DNA of 64,000 nucleotides from assembly GCF_000719955.1 (NCBI RefSeq), contig NZ_JOII01000004.1:1-64000 (forward strand). Reading direction: 5' to 3'. A model generated the notes under the pieces. It was not told the DNA's origin. It did no database searches and worked only from the letters and a program-made list of their open reading frames with translations. Of this stretch, positions 54,224 to 62,804 are shown in pieces. Each line of letters opens with the position of its first letter. Within the stretch, counting starts at the first letter, position 1. The position numbers were made by a program, and so were the translations under genes. Source of the DNA: Streptomyces albidoflavus (lineage in GTDB: Bacteria; Actinomycetota; Actinomycetes; Streptomycetales; Streptomycetaceae).

Positions 54224-56431
54224 TCAGCTCCCGGCCAGGGCGGTGAGGACCGTCGCCGTGAGGGCGGCGCGTTCCACCATGCCGTTGACGGAGGTGTTCT
54301 CGGAGCGGGCGTGTGCCCCGGAGCCGACCGCCCCGATGCCGTCCAGCACGGGGACGCCGGCGGCGACGACGAAGTTGCCGTCACTGGCGCCGCCCACCGC
54401 CGCCTCGCGCAGGTCGAGGCCGAGCGTGGCCGCGCACCTCTGGGCGAGGCCCGCCAACTCCGCCACCTGGTCGGTGCGTTCGAAGACGGGGCGGTTCCAG
54501 CCGCCGGAGACCTCGACGGTCGTGCGCGGGTCGACGGGCCGCAGTGCGGCCAGCGCGGCGCCGATCCGCTCCTGCTCGGCGGCGGTGGCCACCCGGACGT
54601 CGAGGCGGGCGGTCGCCCGGCCGGCCGTCACGTTGCTGCGCGTACCGCCCTCGATCACCCCGGCGTTGAGCGAGGTGCCCGCCGCGAGGTCGCGCAGTCC
54701 GGTGAGGCGGAGGATCTGGTGGGCCAGTTCCTCGGTGGCGCTGGCGCCGGCCTGCGGGTCGAGTCCGGCGTGCGCCTCCTGGCCGGTGACGGTCACGGTG
54801 AAGAGGCCGACCCCCTTGCGGGCCGTCTTGACCGCACCGTCGGCTGCCGCCTCGAAGACCAGGGCGGCCCGGCTCTCCCGCGCCTCGGCGACGAGGTCGT
54901 CGCTGGAGGCGAGGCTGCCCGTCTCCTCGTCGCCGTTGAGCAGGAGGGTGCAGGCCGGGCGGGCCAGACCGAGCGCGTCCAGCGCCTTCAGCGCCCACAC
55001 CGCCTGGACCAGGCCCGCCTTCATGTCGAAGACGCCGGGTCCGGTGATCCGGTCGCCGTCGCGCCGGAAGGGCCATTGGTCGAGGGTGCCGGTGGGCCAG
55101 ACCGTGTCGTAGTGGCCGAGCAGCAGGACGGGGCGGGCGCCCGTGCCCGGGTAGCGGCGGATCATGAGGTCGCCTGCCTCCGCGCGGGGCCGTATCTCCT
55201 CGTGCGCCGGGGCGCCGAGGGCGTTGTCGAGCCAGTGGCGCACCCAGGCGAGGCAGGCGTCGAGGGCTTCGAGGTCGTCGCTGGCGCTCTCCTGGGAGGT
55301 GTACTCGGCCAGGTCGGCTACCATCTCCTCGCGGTGGGCCGCAAGCCAGTCCCGTACGGCGGCCGCCTGGTCCCGGCCGGGGGCGGCCGTGTCGGCGAAC
55401 TCGCGCCGGCTGCCGGAGGCGAGTTGGTCCAGGGCGTCGAGGCGGGCCTCGGCCATGAGGCCGGGGTCGCGCTCCAGCTCGCGCAGCTGGGCGATGACGG
55501 CGCGCAGGACCGGGGTGGCGACGCCGTGGCGTCCGGCCTCGGCGAAGACCTCGGCGTAGTGGGTGGTCACCTCGACGGGGCGGCGGCGGACGGCCAGGTC
55601 GCGCCAGATGCCGCTGCGGTCCTTGGCCTGGGTGCGCAGCCAGGCGGTGAGGCGGGCGGTGGCGGCGCGGCGGGTCTCCTCGGCCGCGTCCCGGCGGAAC
55701 GCGTGCGGCTCGAAGGCGTCGAACGCCTCCAGGGTGACGCCGAGCGCGTCGGCCACGGCGAAGACCTCGGCGGCGACGGCGTCCATCGTCGCGGGGTGAC
55801 GGTCGATCAGCTCGGCCATCGCGGCGTCGGCCAGCGCGGTGGCGGCCAGCATGGCGCCGAAGCCGGCCTTGGCCCAGAGGTATCCCTCGACGTTGTCGCT
55901 GGCCAGGGCCGGTCCCCAGCTCTGCAGGTCGGCGACGAGGGAGTCGACGCGGTCGGAGACGGGGGCGCCGTGGCACTCGCCGATCACCAGGGCCCCGGCG
56001 CCGCCGTCCATGATCACGCCGGGTTCGGTCACGTCGGCGAAGATGTTGACGAAGGCGGCGACGGTGCGTCCGGCGCCGATCCGCCGGGCGATCAGTTCCT
56101 CGTTGAAGCCGTTCTGGAGCGAGACGACCCAGCCGTCCGGGGCGAGCCGGGGCTCGATCCAGTCCAGGGCCGCGCCGGTGGCCTGCGCCTTGACGGCCAG
56201 CAGGACGCGGCCGAGGGTGGCGTCGCACGCGTCGGGGGTGACCGCCTCGACGTGTACGCTCTCGCGCTGCTCGCCCCGGGCGACGGTCAGTCCGTGCTCG
56301 CGGACTGCGGCGACGTGGGCGGCGTCGGTGTCGACGAGGCGGACCCGGTGGCCCGCCCGGGCGAGGCTGAAGGCGAGCGTTCCGCCGATGGCCCCGCCTC
56401 CGACCACGGTGTAGGTGTCGGTGCTGCTCAT
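54224..56431 (-). CDS. Fusion: ketopantoate-reductase-like domain plus M20 metallopeptidase
   Basis: 735 residues in one uninterrupted frame. Residues 1-345 are a PanE/ApbA-type reductase: VVGGGAIGGTLAFSLARAGH (NADP loop), VLLAVKAQATGAAL, VVSLQNGFNEELIA and a C-terminal helical domain. Residues about 350-735 are an M20 exopeptidase like glutamate carboxypeptidase: metal ligands H440 and D442 (LGHYDTVWPTG), bridging D469 (GVFDMKAG), catalytic E502/E503 (NGDEETGS) and H707 (SGAHARSEN). Both catalytic sets look intact. ATG 56431 overlaps the SDR stop as ATGA. Two steps of one pathway may be joined: reduction of a 2-keto acid and removal of an amide-linked group. The substrate is unknown. Confidence 0.85.
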   Translation of the reverse strand: MSSTDTYTVVGGGAIGGTLAFSLARAGHRVRLVDTDAAHVAAVREHGLTVARGEQRESVHVEAVTPDACDATLGRVLLAVKAQATGAALDWIEPRLAPDGWVVSLQNGFNEELIARRIGAGRTVAAFVNIFADVTEPGVIMDGGAGALVIGECHGAPVSDRVDSLVADLQSWGPALASDNVEGYLWAKAGFGAMLAATALADAAMAELIDRHPATMDAVAAEVFAVADALGVTLEAFDAFEPHAFRRDAAEETRRAATARLTAWLRTQAKDRSGIWRDLAVRRRPVEVTTHYAEVFAEAGRHGVATPVLRAVIAQLRELERDPGLMAEARLDALDQLASGSRREFADTAAPGRDQAAAVRDWLAAHREEMVADLAEYTSQESASDDLEALDACLAWVRHWLDNALGAPAHEEIRPRAEAGDLMIRRYPGTGARPVLLLGHYDTVWPTGTLDQWPFRRDGDRITGPGVFDMKAGLVQAVWALKALDALGLARPACTLLLNGDEETGSLASSDDLVAEARESRAALVFEAAADGAVKTARKGVGLFTVTVTGQEAHAGLDPQAGASATEELAHQILRLTGLRDLAAGTSLNAGVIEGGTRSNVTAGRATARLDVRVATAAEQERIGAALAALRPVDPRTTVEVSGGWNRPVFERTDQVAELAGLAQRCAATLGLDLREAAVGGASDGNFVVAAGVPVLDGIGAVGSGAHARSENTSVNGMVERAALTATVLTALAGS

Positions 56432-57225
56432 GCGGGGTGTCCCTTCGTGGCGTCGGCGGGTGCGGGCGTGGCGGCGGGCCAGATGCGGGGCAGGTGGAGG
56501 GCGCCGGTGCTGGAGCCGCCGTCGACGCGCAGGATCTCGCCGGTGATCCAGGCGGCCTCGGGGCCGGCGATCCAGCAGACCGCGCGGGCGATGTCCTCGG
56601 GGCTGCCCGGCCGGCCGAGGGGGTTGGCCCCGATGGCGGCGGCGTACTCCTCGGAGACCGGGTTGCAGGCGCTGTCGACGGGGACGAATCCGGGGCTGAC
56701 GGCGTTGACCCGGATGCCGTGGGCGCCCAGTTCGAGGGCGGCGGCGCGGGTCGCCATCTCCAGGGCGGCCTTGGAGCTGGCGTAGGGGCCGCCGCCGGGG
56801 CGGGCGCGCAGGGCCGAGCCGGAGGAGATGTTGACGACCGTGCCGCCCTCGCCGCGTTCGGTGGCCAGGCGTGCGTAGGCGGCGGTGGCGAGGACGGGGG
56901 CGCGCAGGTTGACGGCGAAGAGCCGGTCCCACGCCTCGGCGGTCAGCTCGGCCATGTCGAGGGACGGGTAGACGCCGGCGGCGTTGACCAGCACGTCCAC
57001 CGGTCCCTGGTCGGCCCAGGCCCGGCGGACCAGCTCGGCCGGGGCGTCGGGGGCGGTGAGGTCGGCGGTCAGCACCCCGGTGGCGGTGGGGAGGTGGGCG
57101 GCGAGGTCGTCGAGCGGGGCGCGCTCGCGGTCGGCGAGGGTGAGGGTGGCGCCCTGCGCCGCGAACCGCGTGGCGATCGCCCGGCCGATGCCGCCGGCCG
57201 CGCCCGTGACGAGGACGTGGCGCAT
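56428..57225 (-). CDS. SDR-family oxidoreductase
   Basis: 265 residues. TGAAGGIGRAIATRFA, NAAG (LVNAAGVYPSL), catalytic Ser in VNISSGSAL and YASSK for Tyr-x3-Lys, then PGFVPVDS. DRE after strand 2 favours NAD+. Its ATG shares one base with the transporter stop (TGATG) and its own stop overlaps the fusion gene. Likely oxidises or reduces a hydroxy intermediate in the same pathway. Confidence 0.9.
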   Translation of the reverse strand: MRHVLVTGAAGGIGRAIATRFAAQGATLTLADRERAPLDDLAAHLPTATGVLTADLTAPDAPAELVRRAWADQGPVDVLVNAAGVYPSLDMAELTAEAWDRLFAVNLRAPVLATAAYARLATERGEGGTVVNISSGSALRARPGGGPYASSKAALEMATRAAALELGAHGIRVNAVSPGFVPVDSACNPVSEEYAAAIGANPLGRPGSPEDIARAVCWIAGPEAAWITGEILRVDGGSSTGALHLPRIWPAATPAPADATKGHPA

Positions 57226-58532
57226 CAGTGGAACTCCTTGTTCTTGGTCTCGGGCATCGTCACGTAGACGAGGAAGGAGACGAGCGAGGCGCCGGCGACG
57301 TACAGCCACAGGAGGTCGCTGTGGCCGCTCTCGTGCATCCAGGTGGTGAGGTACGGGGCGGTGCCGCCGAAGAGGGCGACGGCCAGTGCGTAGGGCAGGG
57401 CGATCCCGGTGGCCCGGATCTCGGCGGGGAACTGCTCGGCCATGATGACGGCGCAGTTGGCGGAGTAGCCGAGGATCAGCAGCATGCCGGTCAGCTGCAC
57501 CAGGAAGAGGCTGAGGAAGCTGTTGTCCAGCAGGTGCAGCAGCGGCCAGGCCAGCACCACGAACCCGCCGGCGAAGGCGGCCATGGTGGGCTTGCGGCCG
57601 AGCCGGTCGGAGAGCAGGCCGACGAAGGGCAGCAGCACGACGAAGACGACCAGGCACAGCGTCTGGGAGAGCAGCGCGGTGCTGAGCGGGATGCCGGTGG
57701 TGAGGTTGGCGTAGGTCGGGAGGTAGTTGACCCAGATGTAGTAGGTGAGGGTGCCGGCGATGGTGATGCCGGCGACCCGCAGGGCGGCGCCGGGGTGTTC
57801 GACGAACATCGCCTTCAGCGGGTTGGAGCGGGTGCGGCCCGAGCCCTGGGCGCGGGTGAAGGAGTCGGTGTCCTCGACCGAGACCCGCAGCCAGAGGCCG
57901 ACCAGGCCGAGGAGTCCGCCGATGACGAAGGCGATGCGCCATCCCCAGGAGTGCAGGGTCTCGTCGCTGAGCAGGGAGGTGGTGAGCGTGCCCAGCAGGG
58001 AGGCGATCAGGACGCCGCCGGCGACGGAGACCTGCTGCCACGACCCGGCGAAGGCGCGGCGGCCCCGGGCGGCGGACTCGACGAGGAAGGCCGAGGAGGA
58101 GCCGAACTCGCCGCCGGCGGAGAAGCCCTGGACCAGCCGGGCGAGGAGCAGCACCAGCGGGGCGAGCACCCCGATGGTCTCGTAGCTGGGGGTCAGGGCG
58201 ATGACGAAGGCGGCGCCGGCCATCAGGCCGACCGTCAGGGTCATGCCCTTCTTGCGGCCGTGGCGGTCGGCGTAGACGCCGAGGACGGCCGCGCCGACGG
58301 GCCGCATGACGAAGCCCACGGCGAAGACGGCCAGGGTGGAGAGGAGAGCGACGGCTTCGTTGCCGGAGGGGAAGAACTCGTCGGCGATGATCTTGGCGAA
58401 GATCGAGTAGAGGGCCCAGTCGACCCATTCGACGGTGTTGCCGATGGTCCCGGCGACGATGGCCTTGCGCTGCTTGCCGGTGAGTTTGTGCGCGGGACCC
58501 GGGGCGGGGGGTGTACGGGGTTCGGTGCTCAT
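57225..58532 (-). CDS. MFS transporter, MHS (metabolite:H+ symporter) type
   Basis: 435 residues, about 12 helices. AGTIGNTVEWVDWALYSIFA, FVMRPVGAAVLG and DRHGRKKGMTLTV (RxGRR-type loop) and LVQGFSAGGEFGSSSAFLVE are signatures of the KgtP/ShiA/ProP group, which import organic acids or zwitterions with protons. It probably brings in the substrate of this operon. ATG 58532 overlaps the deacetylase stop as ATGA. Confidence 0.92.
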   Translation of the reverse strand: MSTEPRTPPAPGPAHKLTGKQRKAIVAGTIGNTVEWVDWALYSIFAKIIADEFFPSGNEAVALLSTLAVFAVGFVMRPVGAAVLGVYADRHGRKKGMTLTVGLMAGAAFVIALTPSYETIGVLAPLVLLLARLVQGFSAGGEFGSSSAFLVESAARGRRAFAGSWQQVSVAGGVLIASLLGTLTTSLLSDETLHSWGWRIAFVIGGLLGLVGLWLRVSVEDTDSFTRAQGSGRTRSNPLKAMFVEHPGAALRVAGITIAGTLTYYIWVNYLPTYANLTTGIPLSTALLSQTLCLVVFVVLLPFVGLLSDRLGRKPTMAAFAGGFVVLAWPLLHLLDNSFLSLFLVQLTGMLLILGYSANCAVIMAEQFPAEIRATGIALPYALAVALFGGTAPYLTTWMHESGHSDLLWLYVAGASLVSFLVYVTMPETKNKEFH

Positions 58533-59464
58533 GGGGTGTGCTCCGGGGTCTCGTGGGCGGCAGGGGCGGTCCGGACGGTCCGGGCCAGGTCCGCGTGGGT
58601 GGCGTACCAGACGCCGGGGTGGGCGCAGATGTGGTCGAGCAGTTCGCGCAGGACGGTCAGGCGCGAGCGGTGGCCGATGACGTGCGGGTGGAGGGTGAGC
58701 TGGAAGACGCCGCCGGAGCGGTAGGCCGCGTCGAACTCGTCGCGCCAGATCTCCAGCACGTCCCGGGGGCGGCTGTGCGGGCGGACGGCGCCGTAGCGGT
58801 CCATGGTGAAGTAGGGCGCGTCGTCGCGGATCCAGTCGACGGGGATCTCCACGAGCCCGGTGGGCCTGCCCTCGGCGAGGATCTCGTAGGGCTCGTCGTC
58901 GGCCATGAGTGAGGAGTCGTAGGCGAAGCCGAGGTCGAGGATGGTCCGCAGGGTCGAGTCGGAGAAGTCCCAGGACGGGGTGCGGATGCCGGTGGGCCGC
59001 TCCCCCGTGATCTCCGTGAGGGTCTCCAGCGCCCGGCGTACCAGTTCCTTCTCGTCGTCGGCCGTGAGCAGCGTGTTGCGTTCGTGGATCCAGCCGTGGA
59101 CGGCGATCTCGTGGCCGTCGCGGGTGTAGGCCCGGGCCTCCTCGGGGTGGAGCAGCGCGGAGACGGCGGGCATGAAGAAGGTGGCCGGTACGCCGAAGCG
59201 GGCGAGGAGTTCCAGGACGCGTGGTGCGCCGACCCGGGCGCCGTACTCTCCCTGGGCGAGCAGGCCGGGGCTGGTCTGCCCGTCCCTGAGCGGGATCGTC
59301 TCGTGGTCGGAGTCGAAGGACAGGGCGACGGCGGCGCGGGCGCCGTCCGGCCAGCGCTCCGGCCGCAGCGGGCGCCCGGCGCGGACCGCGTCGACGTGGC
59401 GGCGCCAGGTCGTCTCGGGCCACTGCCAGCTCGGGGTGGTGGTCGCCGGTTCGTCGGTGGACAT
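58529..59464 (-). CDS. Polysaccharide-deacetylase-family amidohydrolase (PuuE-like)
   Basis: 311 residues, no signal peptide, so it works in the cytoplasm. NodB-homology fold: AVALSFDSDHETIPL (Asp-Asp), HGWIHERN (metal His pair), RTPSWDFSDSTL and HPHVIGHRSRL. The intracellular form and the SDSDHE/HGWIHE variants resemble cofactor-independent allantoinase PuuE and related C-N hydrolases rather than chitin deacetylases. First gene of the four-gene operon, ATG with GGAG. Confidence 0.85.
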   Translation of the reverse strand: MSTDEPATTTPSWQWPETTWRRHVDAVRAGRPLRPERWPDGARAAVALSFDSDHETIPLRDGQTSPGLLAQGEYGARVGAPRVLELLARFGVPATFFMPAVSALLHPEEARAYTRDGHEIAVHGWIHERNTLLTADDEKELVRRALETLTEITGERPTGIRTPSWDFSDSTLRTILDLGFAYDSSLMADDEPYEILAEGRPTGLVEIPVDWIRDDAPYFTMDRYGAVRPHSRPRDVLEIWRDEFDAAYRSGGVFQLTLHPHVIGHRSRLTVLRELLDHICAHPGVWYATHADLARTVRTAPAAHETPEHTP

Positions 59465-59656
59465 GGGGGTCTCCGGGGTGGGCTCAGGGGGTGCGCTCGG
59501 TGTGCGGGTACGGCTGGGGAGGCCGTCGGCGTACGCCGGACGTGCCGATGCGCGGGTGCGCGGGGGTGCCGAAGCGCGGATGCGGATGTGCAGATGTGCG
59601 GGACGGGTACGGCGGCCGCGCGGGCGGCGGTCGTACGAGGGCGCCCGGCGGGCGGG

Positions 59657-60664
59657 TCAGGCGGCCTGGTCCAGGCGGGTCCAGGCGCCCTTCAGGGTGG
59701 CGAGGTGGACGGTGACGTCCGAGGCGTTGAGCCCCGGCAGCGCGCCGATGACCTCACCGGTGTAGCGGTACAGATCGGTGCGGCGGGGCAGGACCATGTG
59801 CCCCACCAGGTTGAACCGGCCGGTGGCGGCGGCCAGGAACTTGGTGCCGGGGTGCCGGGCGAGTTGCCGGCCCGCGGCGTCGAGCTGGTCCGGCTCGATG
59901 GAGAGCCAGACCATGAATTCGGCCTGGTAGCCGAGGAGCGCGGGTTCGACCAGGGTGCGGAAGTGCAGGGCTCCTCGCGCCACGAGCCGCTCCAGCGCCC
60001 TGGAGACGCTGGACTCGCTGCGGTCCAGCCGGCGCGCCAGGGCGCTGACCGGCAGCCTGCCGTCCTGGGCGAGGCCGTCGGTGACGGCCTGTTCGAGGGT
60101 GGAGAGCGCTTGTGGCGCCCGGTCCCAGTCGTCACGGTCGCACGACGGTGCGAGCGTGGCGGGCCGCAGGTCGGCGACGGCCTCGGGGGGCAGCAGGCCG
60201 GTGTCCCACATCGCGGCCGAGGTGAAGCTGCGGATGACGGCGACACACTCGGTGCTGGTGATCAGGTGGGCACCGGGCAGGTCGGTGAAGAGCAGCCTCA
60301 TCAGCTCCTCGTTGTCCCGGGCGACGAAGTCGACGATCAGGTCGGCCGTGCCGGTGACGACGGCGAGGAACCGCGTCTCCGGGCAGGCGGCCAGCAGCTC
60401 GGCGAGTTCGAGGCCCTTGCCCGGTTTGGCGTGCACCCGTACCAGCATGGAGGAGCCGCTTCCGGTGCGGTCCAGTTCCACCGCGCCGACCACGTGGACG
60501 AGCCGCCGCTCGCGCAGCGCCTGGTAGCGCCGCTGCGCGGTGGTCTCGCTGGCTCCCACCCAGCGGGAGACGGAGTTCCACGAGGCACGGCCGTTGAGCT
60601 GGAGCGCGGCGATGACGCGGCGGTCCAGCTCGTCGATCATGCCGGCGTGGGCGCGGGGTCTCAT
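59657..60664 (-). CDS. Lrp/AsnC-family regulator, duplicated domain form
   Basis: 335 residues, twice the usual size. Two helix-turn-helix/RAM units: DELDRRVIAALQLNGRASW with SETTAQRRYQALRERRLV, and LEQAVTDGLAQDGRLPVSAL with SESSVSRALERLVARGALHF, each followed by a ligand-binding half (LIVDFVARDNEELMRLLFTD; FNLVGHMVLPRRTDLYRY). It precedes the operon by 192 bases on the same strand and is likely its regulator, sensing an amino acid or its derivative. Start at ATG 60664 is tentative; ATG 60640 is an alternative and no strong ribosome binding site is seen. Confidence 0.9.
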   Translation of the reverse strand: MRPRAHAGMIDELDRRVIAALQLNGRASWNSVSRWVGASETTAQRRYQALRERRLVHVVGAVELDRTGSGSSMLVRVHAKPGKGLELAELLAACPETRFLAVVTGTADLIVDFVARDNEELMRLLFTDLPGAHLITSTECVAVIRSFTSAAMWDTGLLPPEAVADLRPATLAPSCDRDDWDRAPQALSTLEQAVTDGLAQDGRLPVSALARRLDRSESSVSRALERLVARGALHFRTLVEPALLGYQAEFMVWLSIEPDQLDAAGRQLARHPGTKFLAAATGRFNLVGHMVLPRRTDLYRYTGEVIGALPGLNASDVTVHLATLKGAWTRLDQAA

Positions 60665-60863
60665 GGCAGGGACGTTAATCACCGGTCGCCAGACGCGTCA
60701 ACGGTGGAATCCTGCACGACCCTCGCCCGACCAGGGGATCTTCCGCGTGGAGAAGGTTTCGGGGAGGGAAATTCCGCAGATCGGCCCCGCTCCCCCGGGG
60801 CGGCTCCGGGGTGCAGGATCGCCCCGCGCGCACGGGGGATTTTCCTGTCGGCCCTCGCGGGTT

Positions 60864-60895
60864 GCCGGACGGGGCCTTCGCGGGCCCCGTCCGGC
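60864..60895 (-). terminator. Perfect 13-bp hairpin after the C39-type peptidase gene
   Basis: GCCGGACGGGGCC (60864-60876) and GGCCCCGTCCGGC (60883-60895) pair perfectly around a 6-base loop, ending 8 bases past the stop at 60904. Confidence 0.8.
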
Positions 60896-60903
60896 GGGTG
60901 CCG

Positions 60904-61611
60904 TCAGGCCGCGTACCCCTTGGGCGGGATCAGCGAGGCGAGCTGGTCGAAGGAGAGCCAGTAGATCTGGTTGCCGCCGAAGGAGGCGGGGTCGGCGATG
61001 AGGACGGTGCGGTTGACGTCGTCGTAGCCGATGACGGTGAAGTAGTGGTAGATCGTCTCGCCGGGCGGGTAGCCGGGGGGCTGGTTGCCGGGCGGGGCGA
61101 CGATGTTGGTGACCAGCGGGTAGTTGTTGTCGATGTCGAGGACGATGTCCCGCCAGAGCAGGTCCTTCTGGGCCTGGGTCGGCGGGTCGTTCGGCATCTC
61201 CTTGGTCTCGTACCAGCCGGTGCCGACGTGGGCGTTGAGGACGCGGGTGACCTGGCCGATGTGGTCGGTGCCCCCGGTGTGGGTGCCGAGTTCGGCGGCG
61301 AGGGCGCTCTGGCTCGGCGGGGCGAGCCGGGCGGAGAGGGCGATGCGGGTGGCGGCGGGGCCGCACCAGTAGCCGGTCTCCTGCACCTGGTAGTCGACCT
61401 CCAGGGTGCGGACCGTGCTGGTGCGGACGGCGTCGGCGTGCAGCCGGGTCCCGGGCTCGTTCATCCCGCTGACGACGGCGGTCCCGGCGGCCGAACCATG
61501 CTCCAGTACGGCGACTGGGCCCGGCCCGGTGGCGGCCTGGGCGGCGCCGGGGGCGAGCAGGCAGCCGGCGGCGGCGAGGGCGACGGCGGTGGCGGCGAAT
61601 CTCTTGCGCAT
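60904..61611 (-). CDS. Secreted C39-type cysteine peptidase
   Basis: 235 residues. Signal peptide (about 1-27, GAAQAATG). The catalytic Cys is in QETGYWCGPAATRIAL, the His in IYHYFTVIGYDD and the Asp in VLIADPASFGG: the C39_2 (papain-like) triad. These exported enzymes cleave small peptides or modify cell-wall or surface proteins; no ABC exporter domain is attached. The preceding gene, about 90 bases upstream, is a transglycosylase-like secreted protein. Confidence 0.85.
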   Translation of the reverse strand: MRKRFAATAVALAAAGCLLAPGAAQAATGPGPVAVLEHGSAAGTAVVSGMNEPGTRLHADAVRTSTVRTLEVDYQVQETGYWCGPAATRIALSARLAPPSQSALAAELGTHTGGTDHIGQVTRVLNAHVGTGWYETKEMPNDPPTQAQKDLLWRDIVLDIDNNYPLVTNIVAPPGNQPPGYPPGETIYHYFTVIGYDDVNRTVLIADPASFGGNQIYWLSFDQLASLIPPKGYAA

Positions 61612-61703
61612 GGGCAGCTCCTGATGCTGACCGGCCGGGCCTGGCACAAGGGCCGGGCCCGGCCGTGGGGGGATCGTGCTTCGGGTGGCGGGGAGGGGCC
61701 CGG

Positions 61704-62384
61704 TCAGGGAATCGGCGGCACCGTCGGGCTCTCGCGGGCGAGCAGGTCGCGGGCGAAGCCCTCCCACTGCGCGTACCGGTCCGGGTAGGCCGACCGCTGT
61801 ACGGCCTGGCAGACGTCGCCGGGCGCCATGGTCTCCCAGCCGGCGATCTGGATCAGGCCGGGGTTGCTGCCGAAGGGGGCGACTCCGTAGAACGACTTCG
61901 ACGAGGTGGGGACGTCGGTGATCTGCTCGGGCGTGCCCCAGCCGGTGCTCGGGCGCTGCTGGAATATGCCGAGCGAGTCGTGGTCGACGGGCACCGTGTA
62001 GTTGACGAACTTCGACTCCTGCATGGCCGTCATGAGCGCGATGACCTGGCCCTGTTCGGGGATGTTCGCGCCCTTGCCGACACCGATGACGGTGCGGGCG
62101 TTGGCCAGTTCCTCCGGACCGAGGTCCTGCGCGGTGCGGAAGGTCCGGCGCAGCTCCAAGTCCGGCGCCTGCTGGAGCGCCTTCGCGGTCGCGCCGTCGA
62201 CCGACCCGGTCCGGGGCAGGCCGTGCCGGGCCTGGAACCACTCCAGGCCCTGGCCGGGCGCGGCCGTGGAGGCGACGGGCGATTCGGCGGCCTGGACACT
62301 GCCGGGCGCGGAGAGAACCGCGCCGGCGGCGACCGCGACAGCGGCCAGCACGGCGCGGGGGGAGAGAGAACGGGAAGTGCGCAA
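61704..62384 (-). CDS. Secreted transglycosylase-like protein with peptidoglycan-binding-like N-terminus, TTG start
   Basis: 226 residues. Signal peptide (about 1-35). Then GLEWFQARHGLPRTGSVDGA, a peptidoglycan-binding repeat, and a lysozyme-like domain with the probable catalytic Glu in ALMTAMQESKFVNY and the DHDSLGIFQQRPSTGWG block, followed by FARDLLARESP. Proteins of this layout in Streptomyces are often misannotated as heavy-metal transporters. TTG 62384 has AAGGAG five bases upstream; the GTG two codons earlier would overlap that site. Likely acts on cell-wall glycan. Confidence 0.78.
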   Translation of the reverse strand: MRTSRSLSPRAVLAAVAVAAGAVLSAPGSVQAAESPVASTAAPGQGLEWFQARHGLPRTGSVDGATAKALQQAPDLELRRTFRTAQDLGPEELANARTVIGVGKGANIPEQGQVIALMTAMQESKFVNYTVPVDHDSLGIFQQRPSTGWGTPEQITDVPTSSKSFYGVAPFGSNPGLIQIAGWETMAPGDVCQAVQRSAYPDRYAQWEGFARDLLARESPTVPPIP

Positions 62385-62804
62385 CGCCACTCCTTGGAGT
62401 AGGACGCCGGGCCGGCGGTACGCGCGTGCGCCCGTGCTGTGCCGGTCGTGGCCGGCCGGCGCCCGGGTGCTCGCGTGGGGCGTACCGCTCCGTCGCTCGG
62501 GGCGAGGGCCCGGACGCGTGTTGGTGGGGGGATGCGTGTGGCAACAGCCCCGCCAGCTTCGACGCGCGGGCGAGCTCGGCACAAGAGACGGAAGCCCTGG
62601 CTTACCACCGGCGGAACAACTCGGCACGAAGGCCGTCGAGTCGCGGCACTCGACGGGGGTGGCTGCGCCGCGACCGCGTGCCGCTGCGGGCTGCCCCGGC
62701 GGCGCGCCGGGTCCGGGAGAGGACCTCGTACGAGGGGATGAGCGGGCCTTTCCCGCCGGAAGCCTCCTCCCGGACCCGGCGTTCACGTGCCGGGGGCGAC
62801 GGCG
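62385..62804. other. Long leader region, about 420 bases, no gene
   Basis: Lies between the molybdenum-enzyme stop and the transglycosylase-like gene. It contains two near-repeats of TCGTGCCGAG/TTGTGCCGAG (minus strand) about 45 bases apart. Streptomyces cell-wall hydrolase genes often carry structured leaders such as the ydaO (c-di-AMP) riboswitch, but I could not match its core here. Confidence 0.3.

Noticed and set aside
54311..56785. 824-residue plus-strand open frame
   Set aside because: Antisense to the reductase-M20 fusion, Gly/Arg/Val-rich with no domains; a shadow.
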